From: Haloarchaeobius salinus
GTDB lineage: Archaea; Halobacteriota; Halobacteria; Halobacteriales; Natrialbaceae
DNA length: 64,000 bases
Direction of reading: 5' to 3'
Assembly (NCBI RefSeq): GCF_024464185.1
Contig: NZ_JANHAU010000002.1
Location: 992,001-1,056,000 of the forward strand
Of the stretch, positions 63,022 to 64,000 are shown one piece after another. The notes under the pieces are model-generated. The model did no database searches. It saw nothing but the letters and a program-made list of their open reading frames with translations, and was not told the origin of the DNA. The translations under genes were made by a program, and so were the position numbers. Every line of letters starts with the position of its first letter. Position 1 is the stretch's first letter.

Positions 63022-64000
63022 TTACGCGTCTGCGTCCGCGTCCTCGGGTTCGCCGCCGTCGGTGAGCGCGGTCTCGAGGCGGTTCTCGAACCAGTCCCAC
63101 TCGCGGGAGTCGACGCCGTCCTCCTCGAGGTTCCACGGGTCGGGACCGACGCGCGGGCCCTCCAGGTAGGACTGGACCATGTTCCAGAGCCAGATGATCT
63201 GGCCGACCAGCAGGATGAACGCGCCGACGGTCGCCAGCACGTGCATCGTCTGGATGAGGTCGATGGGGCCGACCGTGATGAGGTTGTACGTCGCGTAGCG
63301 ACGCGGCATCCCGGCGTAGCCCATCAGGATCATCGCGAAGAACGTCAGGTTGGTCCCGACCATCGTGAGCCAGAAGTGGGCCTTGGCGAGCGTGACCTGG
63401 TACATCCGCCCGGTGACGAGCGGGAACCAGTAGTAGACGCCCGCGAAGACGGCGAACGCGATGGCGCCCATGATGACGTAGTGGAAGTGGCCGACGACGT
63501 AGTACGTGTCGTGGAGCAGGAAGTCGACGGGGATGGAGGCGAGGAAGACGCCCGTCACGCCGCCGATGATGAAGTTGGCGACGAAGCCGATGCAGTACAG
63601 CATCGGCGTCGTCAGGCGGATCTTCCCGTTCCACATCGTCGTGATCCAGTTGAACGTCTTCACCGCACTCGGGATCGCGATGGCCAGCGAGACCGCCATG
63701 AACGAGGCGCGGATGCGCGGGTCGATGCCCGTCGAGAACATGTGGTGCGCCCAGACACCGAAGGAGAGCACACCGATGGCGAGCGTGGAGTAGACGACGA
63801 ACTTGAAGCCGAACAGCTTCCGGCCCGCAAAGCGCGGGAGCACGTAGCTGATGATGCCCATCGGGGGCAGGACGAGGATGTACACCTCCGGGTGGCCGAA
63901 GAACCAGAACAGGTGCTGGTAGAGGATGGTGCCACCGCCGTCGGTGGTGAAGAACGTCGTCGCGAAGTTCCGATCGAGCAGCAGCATCACCAGCGCGCTC
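63022..64000 (-). CDS. coxA: Haem-copper oxidase subunit I, 5' end cut by window edge
   Basis: The last 326 residues of the catalytic subunit. [16 protein letters not shown] holds a Cu-B histidine and the crosslinked Tyr; GVWAHHMF gives the other two Cu-B histidines; [16 protein letters not shown] holds the haem histidines. These are the A-type oxidase residues. The C-terminus ends with an acidic tail (EDADADA). It reduces oxygen to water with proton pumping. The N-terminal part lies beyond 64000. Confidence 0.95.
   Translation of the reverse strand, partial: SALVMLLLDRNFATTFFTTDGGGTILYQHLFWFFGHPEVYILVLPPMGIISYVLPRFAGRKLFGFKFVVYSTLAIGVLSFGVWAHHMFSTGIDPRIRASFMAVSLAIAIPSAVKTFNWITTMWNGKIRLTTPMLYCIGFVANFIIGGVTGVFLASIPVDFLLHDTYYVVGHFHYVIMGAIAFAVFAGVYYWFPLVTGRMYQVTLAKAHFWLTMVGTNLTFFAMILMGYAGMPRRYATYNLITVGPIDLIQTMHVLATVGAFILLVGQIIWLWNMVQSYLEGPRVGPDPWNLEEDGVDSREWDWFENRLETALTDGGEPEDADADA

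Overview
The window comes from the genome of a haloarchaeon (class Halobacteria). The evidence is archaeal aIF1A, archaetidylserine synthase, RibL-type FAD synthase, an Agl23-like membrane protein, very acidic proteins, a Tat/lipobox lipoprotein, many TATA-like boxes 22-31 bases before leaderless starts, and the halobacterial nuo operon without nuoEFG. The genus cannot be told from the sequence alone. I found no rRNA, tRNA or CRISPR array.

Two halves. Positions 1 to about 23,100 are visibly less GC-rich, have long gaps and mostly unfamiliar genes, and look like an accessory or defence island. Positions from about 23,200 to 64,000 are dense, GC-rich core genome.

Island, left to right: a truncated unknown gene; an orphan AbiEi-type antitoxin (794-1627); an HNH nuclease that may read modified DNA (1661-2704); a minus-strand gene set of a CARF-like sensor and a PIN-domain nuclease, with a small unknown gene upstream, a broken small ORF and another small gene downstream, and a palindromic operator before the TATA box (2755-5482); an AbrB-like protein; two tandem tyrosine recombinases (7072-9599); four small unknown genes including a zinc-ribbon protein and a winged-helix protein; a tightly overlapping operon of a RecB/Cas4-like Fe-S nuclease, a Dna2/Upf1-like SF1 helicase and a small DPPY DNA methyltransferase (12540-17617); a third tyrosine recombinase (17928-18941); then small membrane proteins, an ABC exporter and an SdpI-family protein. 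The two candidate undescribed systems are the CARF/PIN gene set and the nuclease-helicase-methylase operon.

Core: aIF1A, CobT, an NDH-2-like oxidoreductase, PssA, a HEAT-repeat protein, an anchored phospholipase-D-like protein, a RecJ-like DHH protein, a JAMM protease overlapping RibL, RibH overlapping an aminotransferase, an Agl23-like membrane protein, PurK-PurE, the eleven-gene complex I operon nuoA-B-CD-H-I-J1-J2-K-L-M-N (39864-50709), a TrkA-N/DHH protein, a CBS-ParB protein, an HTH/zinc-ribbon regulator, an ABC exporter, a PAS histidine kinase, methylmalonyl-CoA mutase, a UDP-GlcNAc 2-epimerase-like protein, acetyl-CoA synthetase, two small membrane proteins, and the C-terminal part of haem-copper oxidase subunit I. 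Energy metabolism dominates: complex I and the terminal oxidase for respiration, and Acs and methylmalonyl-CoA mutase for acetate and propionate carbon.
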